Shown: positions 8,174-17,239 of the stretch, one piece after another
Layout of the letters: each line of letters opens with the position of its first letter
Position numbering within the stretch: the stretch's first letter is position 1
Assembly: GCA_039028895.1 (NCBI GenBank)
Contig: JBCCHF010000027.1
Coordinates: 1 to 64,000, forward strand
Length of the DNA: 64,000 nucleotides
Origin: JAHDCJ01 sp039028895
Lineage (GTDB): Bacteria; Bacteroidota; Bacteroidia; Chitinophagales; Saprospiraceae
Direction of reading: 5' to 3'
Notes under the pieces: generated by a model
The model's database searches: none
What the model was told of the DNA's origin: nothing
Seen by the model: the letters and a program-made list of their open reading frames with translations, nothing else
Program-made: the position numbers and the translations under genes

Positions 8174-9376
8174 ATGGAAGCATACATTTTCGATGCCATA
8201 AGAACCGTTCGCGGAAAAGGCAATAAAAAAGGTGCCCTTATCGGAGTCACACCGACAGAACTCGCTACCCAGACCTTGATAGCGCTAAGAGAAAAACACG
8301 ATCTCGACACTACACAAGTCGAAGATGTGATCCTTGGTTGTGTCGGTCAGGTAATGGACCAGGCAGCAAACATCGCCAAAAACGCGGCCCAACATTCACG
8401 ATACGGTGATCATCTCTGCGGGGTTACACTCAATCGTTTCTGCGGCTCAGGATTGGAGTCAATCAACCAGGCAGCGGCTTACATCAAAGCTGGTTTTCGC
8501 GACCTGATTGCAGCAGGAGGTGTAGAAAGTATGTCAAGAGTTAAGATGGGCGCCGATGGAGGCGGCATGTTTATGGATCCCTCAATTGCCATCCCTGGAA
8601 ATATCGTTCCTCAGGGCATCTCAGCTGATCTGATCGCTTCCAAATACGGTTTTTCAAGAAAAGATGTCGACACCTTTGCCCTCAATTCTCAAAAACGGGC
8701 TTCCCTTGCAGAAAATGAAGGTCGCTTCAAATCCAGAATTCCTGTAAAGGACATTAACGGATTCGTTGTGCTGGGCACCGATGAAAATATCCGACCATCA
8801 ACTTCCATGGAAGGACTAGCCTCACTGAAACCCTCTTTTGCCATGATGGGCGCAATGGCAGGCTTCGATGCTGTCGCAATAGGCAGATACCCAGAGGTCG
8901 AAGAGATTGAGCACGTCCATCACGCCGGAAACTCTTCCGCAATTGTCGATGGAGCTGCTATAGCATTAGTAGGCAGCAAACAAGCCGGTGAAGCACTCGG
9001 ACTAAAGCCAAGATTCAAGATCAAAGCCGCCGCGATCCACGGCACCGACCCCACGATTATGCTGACAGGCATTGGCCCAGCTTCGCTCAAAGCCCTCAAG
9101 CAAGCAGGCATGAAACCTTCGGATATCGACCTCTATGAGATTAATGAAGCTTTCGCAGCCGTAGTACTAAAAGCCATGAGCGACATTGGCGTCGATCACA
9201 CTAAAGTCAATGTCAACGGAGGCGCAATTGCCCTCGGTCACCCACTAGGCGCCACTGGCTGCATGCTAACCGGCACCCTAATGGACGAACTCGAAAGACA
9301 AGACCTCAATACTGGCCTGGTCACCCTCTGCATAGGCGGCGGCATGGGCATAGCCACCATAATCGAAAGAGTTTAA
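8174..9376 (+). CDS. Acetyl-CoA C-acyltransferase (thiolase)
   Basis: 400 residues, the usual thiolase length. It catalyses the last beta-oxidation step, cleaving 3-ketoacyl-CoA with CoA. Visible motifs: nucleophilic Cys90 in NRFCGSGLES, the NEAFA motif with its active-site region, GGAIALGHPLGATG carrying the catalytic His, and the second catalytic Cys in TLCIGGGMG. It is cytoplasmic and opens a same-strand run leading to the FadJ-type protein at 9597, so the pair can perform three beta-oxidation reactions. The 220-bp gap to fadJ holds a structured repeat, so separate transcription is possible. A FadA/FadI-type assignment is sure at family level; chain-length preference is not. Confidence 0.95.
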   Translation: MEAYIFDAIRTVRGKGNKKGALIGVTPTELATQTLIALREKHDLDTTQVEDVILGCVGQVMDQAANIAKNAAQHSRYGDHLCGVTLNRFCGSGLESINQAAAYIKAGFRDLIAAGGVESMSRVKMGADGGGMFMDPSIAIPGNIVPQGISADLIASKYGFSRKDVDTFALNSQKRASLAENEGRFKSRIPVKDINGFVVLGTDENIRPSTSMEGLASLKPSFAMMGAMAGFDAVAIGRYPEVEEIEHVHHAGNSSAIVDGAAIALVGSKQAGEALGLKPRFKIKAAAIHGTDPTIMLTGIGPASLKALKQAGMKPSDIDLYEINEAFAAVVLKAMSDIGVDHTKVNVNGGAIALGHPLGATGCMLTGTLMDELERQDLNTGLVTLCIGGGMGIATIIERV

Positions 9377-9429
9377 GAAGTAACTAATCCACCACAGTCA
9401 AACACCGGCCTTCATGAAATCCCGTAAAG

Positions 9430-9568
9430 AAAATCACGCAATGAAGCGTAAAGAAAGGAAATCTGTCTGAGCACAGCGAGTTATTTCCTTTCAGCGAAAT
9501 GAAGTGATTTTTAGGGTATTTCATTACAGCCTCGATTTTTTGCTACTTTTTCATCAGGGAAAAAGTAG
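9430..9568. repeat. Intergenic structured repeat with nested hairpins
   Basis: Three perfect inverted repeats lie in about 140 bp: AAAATCAC (9430-9437) / GTGATTTT (9504-9511) enclosing GAAAGGAAAT (9453-9462) / ATTTCCTTTC (9483-9492), then CTACTTTTTC (9543-9552) / GAAAAAGTAG (9559-9568). The layout resembles dispersed intergenic repeats seen in several Bacteroidota genomes, but no second copy is in this window. Its unusual look against neighbouring intergenic DNA suggests a mobile or RNA-structure element. Confidence 0.5.
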
Positions 9569-9596
9569 AAGGAAAAAAGAAGAAACCTAACCAGAA

Positions 9597-11753
9597 ATGC
9601 AAAACACAACCAACAACCTCTTCAAAGTAGAAATTGATGCCGACGGAGTCGCAACAGTCATCATCGACCAAATCAACAATCCAACCAACCTGTTCAGCTT
9701 CGGCTTTGTTAGCGCCTTCAACGAGTTTGCCAAACAGGCAATCAAAGACGAAAGTATCAAAGGTGTCATCGTCACCTCGGGAAGGAGCATGTTTATGCCC
9801 GGTGCTGACTTACGTGAATTAAAGACCCTCGGCGATGATCCCGAAAAGCAATTCAAAGACCTGATCGGTTTTCACAAAGCATTCCGCGAAATTGAGACAG
9901 GTGGGAAACCATTTGTAGCAGCTATCAATGGCACTGCAATGGGCGGTGGACTGGAGCTTTGTCTGGTCTGTCATCATCGTATCGTTTTGGACAATCCAAA
10001 AATTAAACTAGGTTTCCCGGAATCTAAAGTTGGCTTGTTGCCAGGTGGGGGAGGAACCGTCAAAGCACCGTACCTTCTTGGTATTCAGAATGCATTAATG
10101 TATCTGTTACAAGGTAGAGAAGTGCGCCCGCTCCAAGCATTGAAAGATGGCTTGGTGGATGATATCGCTTCAAACAAGGAAGAATTATTGGCTGAAGCAA
10201 AATCATGGATTCACAATAACCCAAACCCGATCCAACCCTGGGATAATAAAAAATACAGAATGCCAGGCGGTGGGTTTTGGTCGCCAAATGGTGTCCAGAC
10301 CTTAATGGGTGCTGTTGGCAATGTCAATAAAATGGCTCATGGCAACTACCCGGCTCAAAATTATATCCTACAGGTGATTCATGATGGCTTGCAACTCCCG
10401 ATTGACAGAGCCTTGGAAGTAGAGGCCAGGTTTTTTACAAAAGTAGTTGGCAGCAAAGAAGCCAAAAACATGATCAGAACCGGGTTTCTTGGCATGCAAA
10501 ATGCCAAAAAAGGAAAAGCCAGACCCAAAGACGAACCAAAGTACGAGATTCGCAAATTGGGCATCCTAGGTGCAGGTATGATGGGGGCAGGCATTGCCTA
10601 CGTTTCTGCAAAAAGAGGCATGGAAGTCGTCCTAAAAGATGTAACCATCGAAAATGCAGAAAAGGGAAAAGCCTATTCAGCAATGTTGCTCGACAAGGCG
10701 ATTGCCAAAGGCCGCTCTACGCAAGAAAAAAAGGAAGCCCTATTAGCCAAAATCCATCCAACGGATGACCCTGCCACCATGACTGGATGCGATCTGGTGA
10801 TCGAAGCCGTTTTTGAAGACCCTAATCTCAAAGACAAAGTAACTAAGGAGACAGAAGCGGTACTCAATCCAGAAAAAATTTATGCCTCAAATACTTCTAC
10901 CATACCCATTACCCTTTTGGCAAAATCGTCAGCTCGGCCTGAAAACTTCATTGGTATTCACTTCTTTTCACCAGTAGACAAAATGCCTTTGGTGGAAATT
11001 ATCGTTGGTGAAAAAACCGAAAACAAAGCCATCGCAGCAGCTATTGACTATACCGTCGCAATCGGGAAAGTACCGATAGTTGTCAACGATAGCCGGGGCT
11101 TCTTCACTTCAAGGTGCTTCGGTACTTTCGTCAATGAGGGACTTTTTCTCCTTGAGGAGGGCGTTCCACCAGCAATGATAGAAAACATCACCAGGCAAAA
11201 AGGTATGCCTGTAGGCCCATTGGCAGTGCACGATGAAGTATCACTTACTTTAACGTTACACGTCATTGAGTCAGATCCTTCAACTGATAAGCCTGCGGAA
11301 ACCATGAGGTCGTACGGAATAGTCAAAAGCCTTGTAGAAAATCACGGTCGGAAGGGCAAAAAAGCAGGCAAAGGGTTCTACGACTATCCGCAAGGGGGTA
11401 AGAAAAAATTATGGCCAGGCCTCTCAGAAATATTTGCCCATAAAATCGATACACTAGATAAAGAAACCATAGCTAAACGCATCATGCATCGTCAGGCCCT
11501 CGAAAGTTTCAGATGCCTCGATGAAGGGGTTCTGAACTCCGTCATTGACGGCGATATCGGATCAGTTCTCGGGTGGGGTTTTCCAATCTATACCGGAGGT
11601 GCTCTTTCCTACATCGACTTTGTAGGTATCCGCCAATTCGTAAATGACTGTGACGAATTTCACAAGAACTATGGCCCTAGATGGGGAGTACCAGCCAGCC
11701 TAAGAGCATTGGCGGAAGCCAACAAATCCATCCACGAATTCAAAAAGCAATAA
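9597..11753 (+). CDS. fadJ: 3-hydroxyacyl-CoA dehydrogenase / enoyl-CoA hydratase (FadJ/FadB type)
   Basis: 718 residues with the standard multifunctional beta-oxidation order. The N-terminal crotonase domain (about 1-190) shows the oxyanion-hole loop GADLREL and GGGLEL and the catalytic-Glu region GFPESKVGLLPGGGGT. The Rossmann NAD-binding domain (from about 320) has LGILGAGMMGAGIAY. The C-terminal dehydrogenase domain carries IGIHFFSPVDKMPLVEII with the catalytic His. It hydrates trans-2-enoyl-CoA and oxidises the 3-hydroxyacyl-CoA; the thiolase at 8174 completes the cycle. Length and domain order match the family with no truncation. It is cytoplasmic. Confidence 0.95.
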   Translation: MQNTTNNLFKVEIDADGVATVIIDQINNPTNLFSFGFVSAFNEFAKQAIKDESIKGVIVTSGRSMFMPGADLRELKTLGDDPEKQFKDLIGFHKAFREIETGGKPFVAAINGTAMGGGLELCLVCHHRIVLDNPKIKLGFPESKVGLLPGGGGTVKAPYLLGIQNALMYLLQGREVRPLQALKDGLVDDIASNKEELLAEAKSWIHNNPNPIQPWDNKKYRMPGGGFWSPNGVQTLMGAVGNVNKMAHGNYPAQNYILQVIHDGLQLPIDRALEVEARFFTKVVGSKEAKNMIRTGFLGMQNAKKGKARPKDEPKYEIRKLGILGAGMMGAGIAYVSAKRGMEVVLKDVTIENAEKGKAYSAMLLDKAIAKGRSTQEKKEALLAKIHPTDDPATMTGCDLVIEAVFEDPNLKDKVTKETEAVLNPEKIYASNTSTIPITLLAKSSARPENFIGIHFFSPVDKMPLVEIIVGEKTENKAIAAAIDYTVAIGKVPIVVNDSRGFFTSRCFGTFVNEGLFLLEEGVPPAMIENITRQKGMPVGPLAVHDEVSLTLTLHVIESDPSTDKPAETMRSYGIVKSLVENHGRKGKKAGKGFYDYPQGGKKKLWPGLSEIFAHKIDTLDKETIAKRIMHRQALESFRCLDEGVLNSVIDGDIGSVLGWGFPIYTGGALSYIDFVGIRQFVNDCDEFHKNYGPRWGVPASLRALAEANKSIHEFKKQ

Positions 11754-11826
11754 GTTAATCTAACTTTCAACTACTTTTACATTTTGAGTTTTGCGGTTTA
11801 AACACCCGGATTTCTCATTTCGATAT

Positions 11827-11846
11827 ATTTTTAAGAACTTAAAAAT
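11827..11846. promoter_or_regulatory. Perfect 9-2-9 palindrome upstream of first IorA gene
   Basis: ATTTTTAAG-AA-CTTAAAAAT lies 37 bp before the ATG at 11883. An AT-rich palindrome at this distance may be an operator or a weak hairpin. No similar copy is found before the other two IorA-type genes. Confidence 0.35.
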
Positions 11847-11882
11847 CGTGGTATATCCCTATAATCCTACTAAATTCTAGCC

Positions 11883-12356
11883 ATGGAACTAAAAATAAAC
11901 GGAAAGTTACACACCGTAGACGTAGAGGAAAACATGCCTTTACTCTGGGTATTACGTGACGAACTAAATATGACCGGCACAAAATATGGCTGTGGCGTAG
12001 CATCTTGCGGCGCATGCACAGTCCATGCCGATGGCATTCCTGTCAAAACCTGCATGCTGCCAGCAAGTGCATTTGAAGGACAGGAAATCACCACAATAGA
12101 AGGCATTGCCGAAGAAGGACAACTGTCCGACATCCAGAAAGCATGGATCGAGCACCAGGTTCCGCAATGTGGTTACTGTCAGTCAGGAATGATAATGGCA
12201 GCCGAGGCGCTCCTCAATGAAAATCCAAATCCAACAGACGAAGACATCGATGCAACGATGACCAATATTTGCAGATGCGGCACCTATCAAAGAATTCGTG
12301 AAGCGATTCACACTGCCGCTAAAAATCGCCAGGAGAAGACAGAACTCCCGGGCTAA
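11883..12356 (+). CDS. (2Fe-2S) small subunit of xanthine-oxidase-family enzyme, pair 1 (IorA type)
   Basis: 157 residues. An N-terminal plant-ferredoxin-like [2Fe-2S] domain (YGCGVASCGACTVH plus a later Cys in VKTC) is followed by a helical [2Fe-2S] domain (QCGYCQSGM and NICRCGTYQRI). All eight cluster cysteines are present. It passes electrons from the molybdenum site of the large subunit encoded 25 bp downstream. It has no signal peptide of its own; relatives are co-exported folded with the Tat-bearing large subunit. No FAD subunit gene follows, so electrons likely go to a cytochrome c, two of which are encoded in this cluster. Confidence 0.92.
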   Translation: MELKINGKLHTVDVEENMPLLWVLRDELNMTGTKYGCGVASCGACTVHADGIPVKTCMLPASAFEGQEITTIEGIAEEGQLSDIQKAWIEHQVPQCGYCQSGMIMAAEALLNENPNPTDEDIDATMTNICRCGTYQRIREAIHTAAKNRQEKTELPG

Positions 12357-12380
12357 TTTCTCAACTCAAAACAAAGCATC

Positions 12381-14651
12381 ATGTCAGATAATAAACCAAG
12401 TAAGGCAAAAAAATGGACCCGTCGTGCATTTATCGGAACGGGAGGATTGCTAGGCGTAGGATTGATAGTAGGTGTAGGTGGTAATTGGTACCTCTCAAAG
12501 AACGCCTATAATTATTCTGGAAAAGGATTCGGAGATGGCCATTCACTCAATGCCTGGATTCGAATTTCCCCGGATAACCGGATTACAATTGCTGTTCCAA
12601 GAGCTGAAATGGGGCAGGGAGTACATACCTCAGTACCCATGTTGATAGCTGAAGAACTGGAAGTACGCATGTCAGATATCGATATCATTGAGCCCCAGCC
12701 AGAGCCGGCTTACGCCAATACATTATTGCTTAATGAGAATCCAAAAGACATCCATGGCAGCCTTAAGTTCATGGAAAAAATATCACACTTCTTACCTTTA
12801 GTGGCGACAGGTGGAAGTACGACCATTCCTGATGGTTACGATTATATGAGATCAGCCGGTGCCACAGCCAGAGAGATGTTGATACAGGCTGCTGCCGAAA
12901 AATGGGGAGTCGACAAGTCTGAATGCTATGCGAAGGATGCACAGGTTATCAATAGAAAGACCAATGAACGCTTCACTTATGGTGAATTGGCGGAAGCCGC
13001 TTCAGGCATTAAGTTATCAGGCATCCCGAAGTTTAAAGAAAAAAAAGACTGGAAGCTTTTGGGCAAACCGGTTCAGCGACTCGATATACCCAACAAGGTA
13101 AATGGTAAAGCCGTTTTTGGCCTTGATGCTCGTCCGGAAGGCGTTTTATACGGGGCTATTCGGCATGCCACATATCACGATGGGGTGATTAACGGCGTAA
13201 CGAACCAGGCAGAGATCGAAGCCATGCCTGGCGTGAGGAAAGTAGTTTTACTCCCAAAAGGAATGGGGGTGGTCGCTGTTGCCGACAATACATGGCGCGC
13301 TAAAAACGCCATCCTCGCAATGCAGCTCGACGAAACGGGCGACAAAACGTTATCATCAGAAAAAGTGGAAGAGCATGCAACAGAAGTAGTTGATGGTGAA
13401 ATGATTGCGGCACCGATGAATGAAGGCGACGCGCAGGCAGTTCTCGATAATGCAGAAGGGGTTATTGAAGCTACTTACGATGTCCCTTATCTCGCACATG
13501 CTTGCATGGAGCCTATCAATTGTACCGTATTGGTCAAAGGCGATAAAGCTGAGGCATGGGTGGGGCACCAGGGATCTTCAATTGTGCTCGATGGTGTAAA
13601 TGCAGGGGCAGGCGTTAAAAAAGCAGGGATTACCGTCAATAACTTATATCTCGGCGGCGGATTTGGCCGTAGAGCCGAAATTGACATGGTGGTCAATGCC
13701 GCCTATGTAGCCAGTCAAATGGAAGGCACGCCCATCCAGTTGGTTTACACAAGAGAAGAAGACATCAGGCACGAGATGTACCGACCATATGCAAAGGCGA
13801 AATTCAGAGCCAAGCTAAATGAAGATGGTAGCATTGAAGCCTGGGAAAACAAATTGGCCTTGCAGTCAGTTGGTTATAGTTCCATTATGCGGATCAAACC
13901 GGCATTCGCAGATTCTCCTGCTAAAGATGCATCGACTCCTGAAGGGGCGATTCACCTGCCTTATAATATGAAAAATGCCTACATGGGCTTTGGCCAAATG
14001 GAATTACCCATTCAGGTTGGTAACTGGCGTAGTGTTGGTAATTCACACAACGGCTTCTTTACAGAATGTTTTATCGATGAATGTGCAAACGCTGTGGGTA
14101 AAGATCCTTACGAGTATCGCAAGTCGCTGATTACCAAGCATCCGCGTTTCTCCGCTGTTTTGGATAAGGTGGCTGAAATGAGCAATTGGGGGAAACCGCT
14201 TCCTGAAAATCGTTTTCATGGAATTGCCTTGCTGAAGTCCTTCCGCTCTATCGTTGCTCAGGTGGCTGAGGTTACGAAAGTCGGAGATAACCAATTTAGC
14301 ATCGATAAGTTTTATTGTGTGATCGACTGTGGTCGCGTGGTTAATCCCGACACGGTTGAAGCACAAATGGTAAGTGGCATTATCTTCGGACTATCTGCTG
14401 CCCTTTACGGGGAAATTACCTTCAAAGATGGCGAAGTCGAACAATTCAACTTCCCGCAATACGAAATGGTCAGGATGAATGTAGCACCTACGGTAGAGGT
14501 CCATATCATGGATGTGGATGAGTATCCGGGTGGCGTTGGAGAACCTTCTACACCGCCTGCTGCACCTGCACTTGCTAATGCCCTTTTTGCTGCTACAGGT
14601 CAACGGATCAGGTCATTGCCATTGAAAAATCACGGGTACGAATTCGTTTAA
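12381..14651 (+). CDS. Molybdopterin large subunit, Tat-exported, pair 1 (IorB type)
   Basis: 756 residues. A twin-arginine signal with TRRAFIG and a Gly-rich hydrophobic stretch at the start marks periplasmic export. Two molybdopterin-binding regions follow; the catalytic Glu lies in GGVGEPSTPPAAPALANA near the C-terminus, and GGGFGRRAE marks the cofactor loop. The family (isoquinoline 1-oxidoreductase/aldehyde oxidase type, with MCD cofactor in known members) hydroxylates aromatic N-heterocycles or oxidises aldehydes using water oxygen. It forms a two-subunit enzyme with the product of 11883. Substrate unknown; the neighbours point to a compound finally degraded as acyl-CoA. Confidence 0.92.
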   Translation: MSDNKPSKAKKWTRRAFIGTGGLLGVGLIVGVGGNWYLSKNAYNYSGKGFGDGHSLNAWIRISPDNRITIAVPRAEMGQGVHTSVPMLIAEELEVRMSDIDIIEPQPEPAYANTLLLNENPKDIHGSLKFMEKISHFLPLVATGGSTTIPDGYDYMRSAGATAREMLIQAAAEKWGVDKSECYAKDAQVINRKTNERFTYGELAEAASGIKLSGIPKFKEKKDWKLLGKPVQRLDIPNKVNGKAVFGLDARPEGVLYGAIRHATYHDGVINGVTNQAEIEAMPGVRKVVLLPKGMGVVAVADNTWRAKNAILAMQLDETGDKTLSSEKVEEHATEVVDGEMIAAPMNEGDAQAVLDNAEGVIEATYDVPYLAHACMEPINCTVLVKGDKAEAWVGHQGSSIVLDGVNAGAGVKKAGITVNNLYLGGGFGRRAEIDMVVNAAYVASQMEGTPIQLVYTREEDIRHEMYRPYAKAKFRAKLNEDGSIEAWENKLALQSVGYSSIMRIKPAFADSPAKDASTPEGAIHLPYNMKNAYMGFGQMELPIQVGNWRSVGNSHNGFFTECFIDECANAVGKDPYEYRKSLITKHPRFSAVLDKVAEMSNWGKPLPENRFHGIALLKSFRSIVAQVAEVTKVGDNQFSIDKFYCVIDCGRVVNPDTVEAQMVSGIIFGLSAALYGEITFKDGEVEQFNFPQYEMVRMNVAPTVEVHIMDVDEYPGGVGEPSTPPAAPALANALFAATGQRIRSLPLKNHGYEFV

Positions 14652-14680
14652 GCCAATACTCTTATCCAAAAAAACAGGAA

Positions 14681-15733
14681 ATGGACTTGTTGAAAGGGGT
14701 TAAAGTCATTGATTTTACCAGGCTGCTGCCCGGGCCGGTGGCTACGCATCTGCTTGTTCAAATGGGCGCCGAAGTCGTCAAGATCGAAAGCCCCAAGCGG
14801 ATGGATTATGCTAGGCTGTCCGGTACGCCGATTGATGGCGCCAGCGTCCTTTTCCATCATTTAAATCATAACAAGAGGTCAAAGATTGTTGATTATGCCA
14901 CTGAAGAGGGTAAAGCTGAACTGTTGGAACTTATCAAAGATGTCGAGGTGCTTATTGAACAATTCAGGCCAGGTGCTATGGATGCCTGGGGTTTTGGTTA
15001 CGAAGCCATGAAAAAACTGAATCCGGGAATCGTCTATGTTTCTCTAACAGGCTATGGCCAGTCCAACGAATTTTCAAATGAGGCCGGCCACGATTTTAAT
15101 TACCTGGCTTACGCCGGAATAATGAGCTTGTTAAAAGACGAACAAGGTAAACCCATCGTTCCCGATACCCAATTTGCTGATATCGGAGGGGCCTATATGG
15201 CTGTTATGGCCATTCAGGCCGGATTGATCAACAAAGCCAAAACGGGAGAAGGATGCTATCTCGATGTCTCAATGGCAGATGCCGTTAACCCATTCCTGGC
15301 CATTCCTTATGCATTGCATCAAAGTAATTTGGATTATCGCAAATTCAATATCGTCAACGGAAAAACAACCGTCAATTATGCTGCTTACGAATGTGCAGAC
15401 GGAAAATGGTTGTCTGTAGCAGCGATGGAGATAAAGTTCTGGAATAACATCTGTGATGAAGTCGAAAAACCGGAATGGAAGCGAAAACATGAAATGGAAC
15501 TTCTGGTCTCGGTTTTCCCGAAAGGGGAGATTGAAACGTTATTCAAAACCAAAACCAGGGATGATTGGATGGCACTATTTTCTGGTAAAGATGTTTGTAT
15601 AGCCCCTATTCTTGAAGTCGAAGAACTCGAAGATTCACAATATCATAAAACAAAAAACACGTTTCAGATATTTCATACTCCGAATGGAGAAACTTTGAAA
15701 ACAATTAAACTCCCGTTTTCTGCAAAAAAATAA
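14681..15733 (+). CDS. Alpha-methylacyl-CoA racemase-like, CoA-transferase family III
   Basis: 350 residues, CaiB/BaiF fold. The N-terminus DFTRLLPGPVATHLL is the family signature. H137 in AGHDFNYLAYAG and D167 in FADIGG are exactly 30 residues apart, the same spacing as the catalytic His/Asp pair of the mycobacterial racemase. True CoA transferases instead rely on a nucleophilic Asp without the GHD motif. This favours racemisation of 2-methylacyl-CoA, needed to degrade methyl-branched chains (isoprenoids, sterol side chains, phytol products). It starts 29 bp after IorB in the same run of genes. Somewhat shorter than animal racemases. Confidence 0.8.
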   Translation: MDLLKGVKVIDFTRLLPGPVATHLLVQMGAEVVKIESPKRMDYARLSGTPIDGASVLFHHLNHNKRSKIVDYATEEGKAELLELIKDVEVLIEQFRPGAMDAWGFGYEAMKKLNPGIVYVSLTGYGQSNEFSNEAGHDFNYLAYAGIMSLLKDEQGKPIVPDTQFADIGGAYMAVMAIQAGLINKAKTGEGCYLDVSMADAVNPFLAIPYALHQSNLDYRKFNIVNGKTTVNYAAYECADGKWLSVAAMEIKFWNNICDEVEKPEWKRKHEMELLVSVFPKGEIETLFKTKTRDDWMALFSGKDVCIAPILEVEELEDSQYHKTKNTFQIFHTPNGETLKTIKLPFSAKK

Positions 15734-15773
15734 AAAGGTGTCTTAATATTATCACCTCAAAACGCTCCCTAAA

Positions 15774-16298
15774 ATGAAAAAAGTACAATTCGCTCTAGTC
15801 TTCCTCGCATTGGTCATTTATATCGGATGTTCAAGTGACGCTCCTGAAAAAACAACCAATAAAACACCAGAAAAGGAATTGGTGAAAAAAGAACCGACCA
15901 AGGCTGAGCCAATAAAGGAAGAAGTCAAAAAAGAACCCAAAGAGGAGCCAAAGGAAACCCCTAAAGCTGAAGAGAAACCACCTGCACCACAGGAACCGAC
16001 TGTGCCACCTGAGCAAATAGCCAAAGCCAAGGAAATTATTGCTGGCGTATCCGACAAAGATATTGCAGCAGTTGATGCTAAAAAAGTTTTCCGTATGCAA
16101 TGTGCCGCCTGCCATGGGTTTACAGGTAATCTCGTCATCAACGGTTCAAAAGACCTGACAAAATCAACAATACCCCTGGAGGAAAGCATAGCACAAGTCT
16201 ATTTTGGAAAAGGCCTCATGACACCTTTTAAAGGAAAAATGTCAGAAACGGAGATCGTAGCCGTGTCAAAATATATTGAAACCGAATTCAGGAAATAG
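15774..16298 (+). CDS. Lipoprotein cytochrome c, monohaem
   Basis: 174 residues. A signal peptide ends in a lipobox (YIGCSS), so it should be a lipid-anchored periplasmic or outer-membrane protein. Then comes a Lys/Glu/Pro-rich flexible linker of about 60 residues and a compact cytochrome c domain with one haem site, CAACHG, and a likely axial Met in GLMTPF. Its position between the racemase and crotonase genes, in a cluster with FAD-less molybdenum enzymes, suggests that it accepts their electrons and passes them to the respiratory chain. The long charged linker would let the haem domain reach a soluble partner. Confidence 0.9.
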   Translation: MKKVQFALVFLALVIYIGCSSDAPEKTTNKTPEKELVKKEPTKAEPIKEEVKKEPKEEPKETPKAEEKPPAPQEPTVPPEQIAKAKEIIAGVSDKDIAAVDAKKVFRMQCAACHGFTGNLVINGSKDLTKSTIPLEESIAQVYFGKGLMTPFKGKMSETEIVAVSKYIETEFRK

Positions 16299-16324
16299 TC
16301 TGTTCAATACCGGATACGTATATC

Positions 16325-17116
16325 ATGGAAAGAGTAAAAGTCGAAATAAACGACCATATCGCTGTTGTTACACTCAACAGGCCCGACAAGATGAATGCAT
16401 TGGATATAGCTCAGCTCAAAGCCATCGTGGCAGCAGGCGAAAAAGTTGCCGCAGATGCTTCTGTCAGAGTAGTAATTTTAAAAGGGGAGGGGCGAGCATT
16501 CTGTGCCGGTCTCGACCTCAACATCATGCAGGGCGGGAATGAAGAAATGCCGCCATTACTGAAAAGAACACATGGCATTGCCAATATCTATCAGAAAGTA
16601 GGTTGGATCTGGAGAGAATGTCCTGTTCCGGTTATCGCCGCAGTACATGGTATCTCTTTTGGTGGCGGACTACAGATCATGCTGGGTGCAGACATCAAAT
16701 ACATTACGCCTGACACCAAGTTATCGGTTATGGAAGTAAAGTGGGGGTTAGTTCCGGATATGGCAGGCACCCAACTCATGCGACACTCCGTTAGGGACGA
16801 CATTATTCGTGAATTGACTTTTACCAGTCGTGTTTTTTCTGGTAAGGAGGCTGTAGAATATGGTTTTGCTACGCACCTTTCGGAAAATCCGTTTGAAGAC
16901 GCCATGAAACTGGCACAAGAAATAGCGAGCAAAAGCCCGTCTGCAGTAGTGCGTGCTAAAAAGTTACTCAATGCAGCACCCTACCTCAATCAGGAAGATG
17001 GCCTCATACTGGAGTCAGAAGAACAGGAAGCCATCATGTTCAAAAAGAACCAAATGGAGGCAGTCCTATCGGGTATGCAAAAACGACCTGGTAACTTCGA
17101 GGATTTCAGAGAGTAA
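16325..17116 (+). CDS. Crotonase family, dienoyl-CoA-isomerase-like
   Basis: 263 residues, full crotonase length. The oxyanion-hole loops are FCAGLDLNIM and ISFGGGLQIMLGADI. In the catalytic strand EVKWGLVPDMAGTQLM an Asp (D in VPDMAG) stands where delta3,5-delta2,4-dienoyl-CoA isomerases (ECH1) have theirs, rather than the second Glu of hydratases. So the gene product is more likely an isomerase handling double bonds at odd positions, useful for unsaturated or isoprenoid chains. It lies in the same run as the racemase and FadJ genes. General crotonase assignment is sure; the exact reaction is inferred. Confidence 0.85.
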   Translation: MERVKVEINDHIAVVTLNRPDKMNALDIAQLKAIVAAGEKVAADASVRVVILKGEGRAFCAGLDLNIMQGGNEEMPPLLKRTHGIANIYQKVGWIWRECPVPVIAAVHGISFGGGLQIMLGADIKYITPDTKLSVMEVKWGLVPDMAGTQLMRHSVRDDIIRELTFTSRVFSGKEAVEYGFATHLSENPFEDAMKLAQEIASKSPSAVVRAKKLLNAAPYLNQEDGLILESEEQEAIMFKKNQMEAVLSGMQKRPGNFEDFRE

Positions 17117-17239
17117 TTTCTTTGCTCAAAACCTTTCCAATAAGACGCAGATTTTTCATTATTGACCGTTTTAGACAAGTTGTTTGACCAAAAAAGGCAA
17201 ACATGGAAACTGATATTTAGATAACTTTATCAGGAAGTT

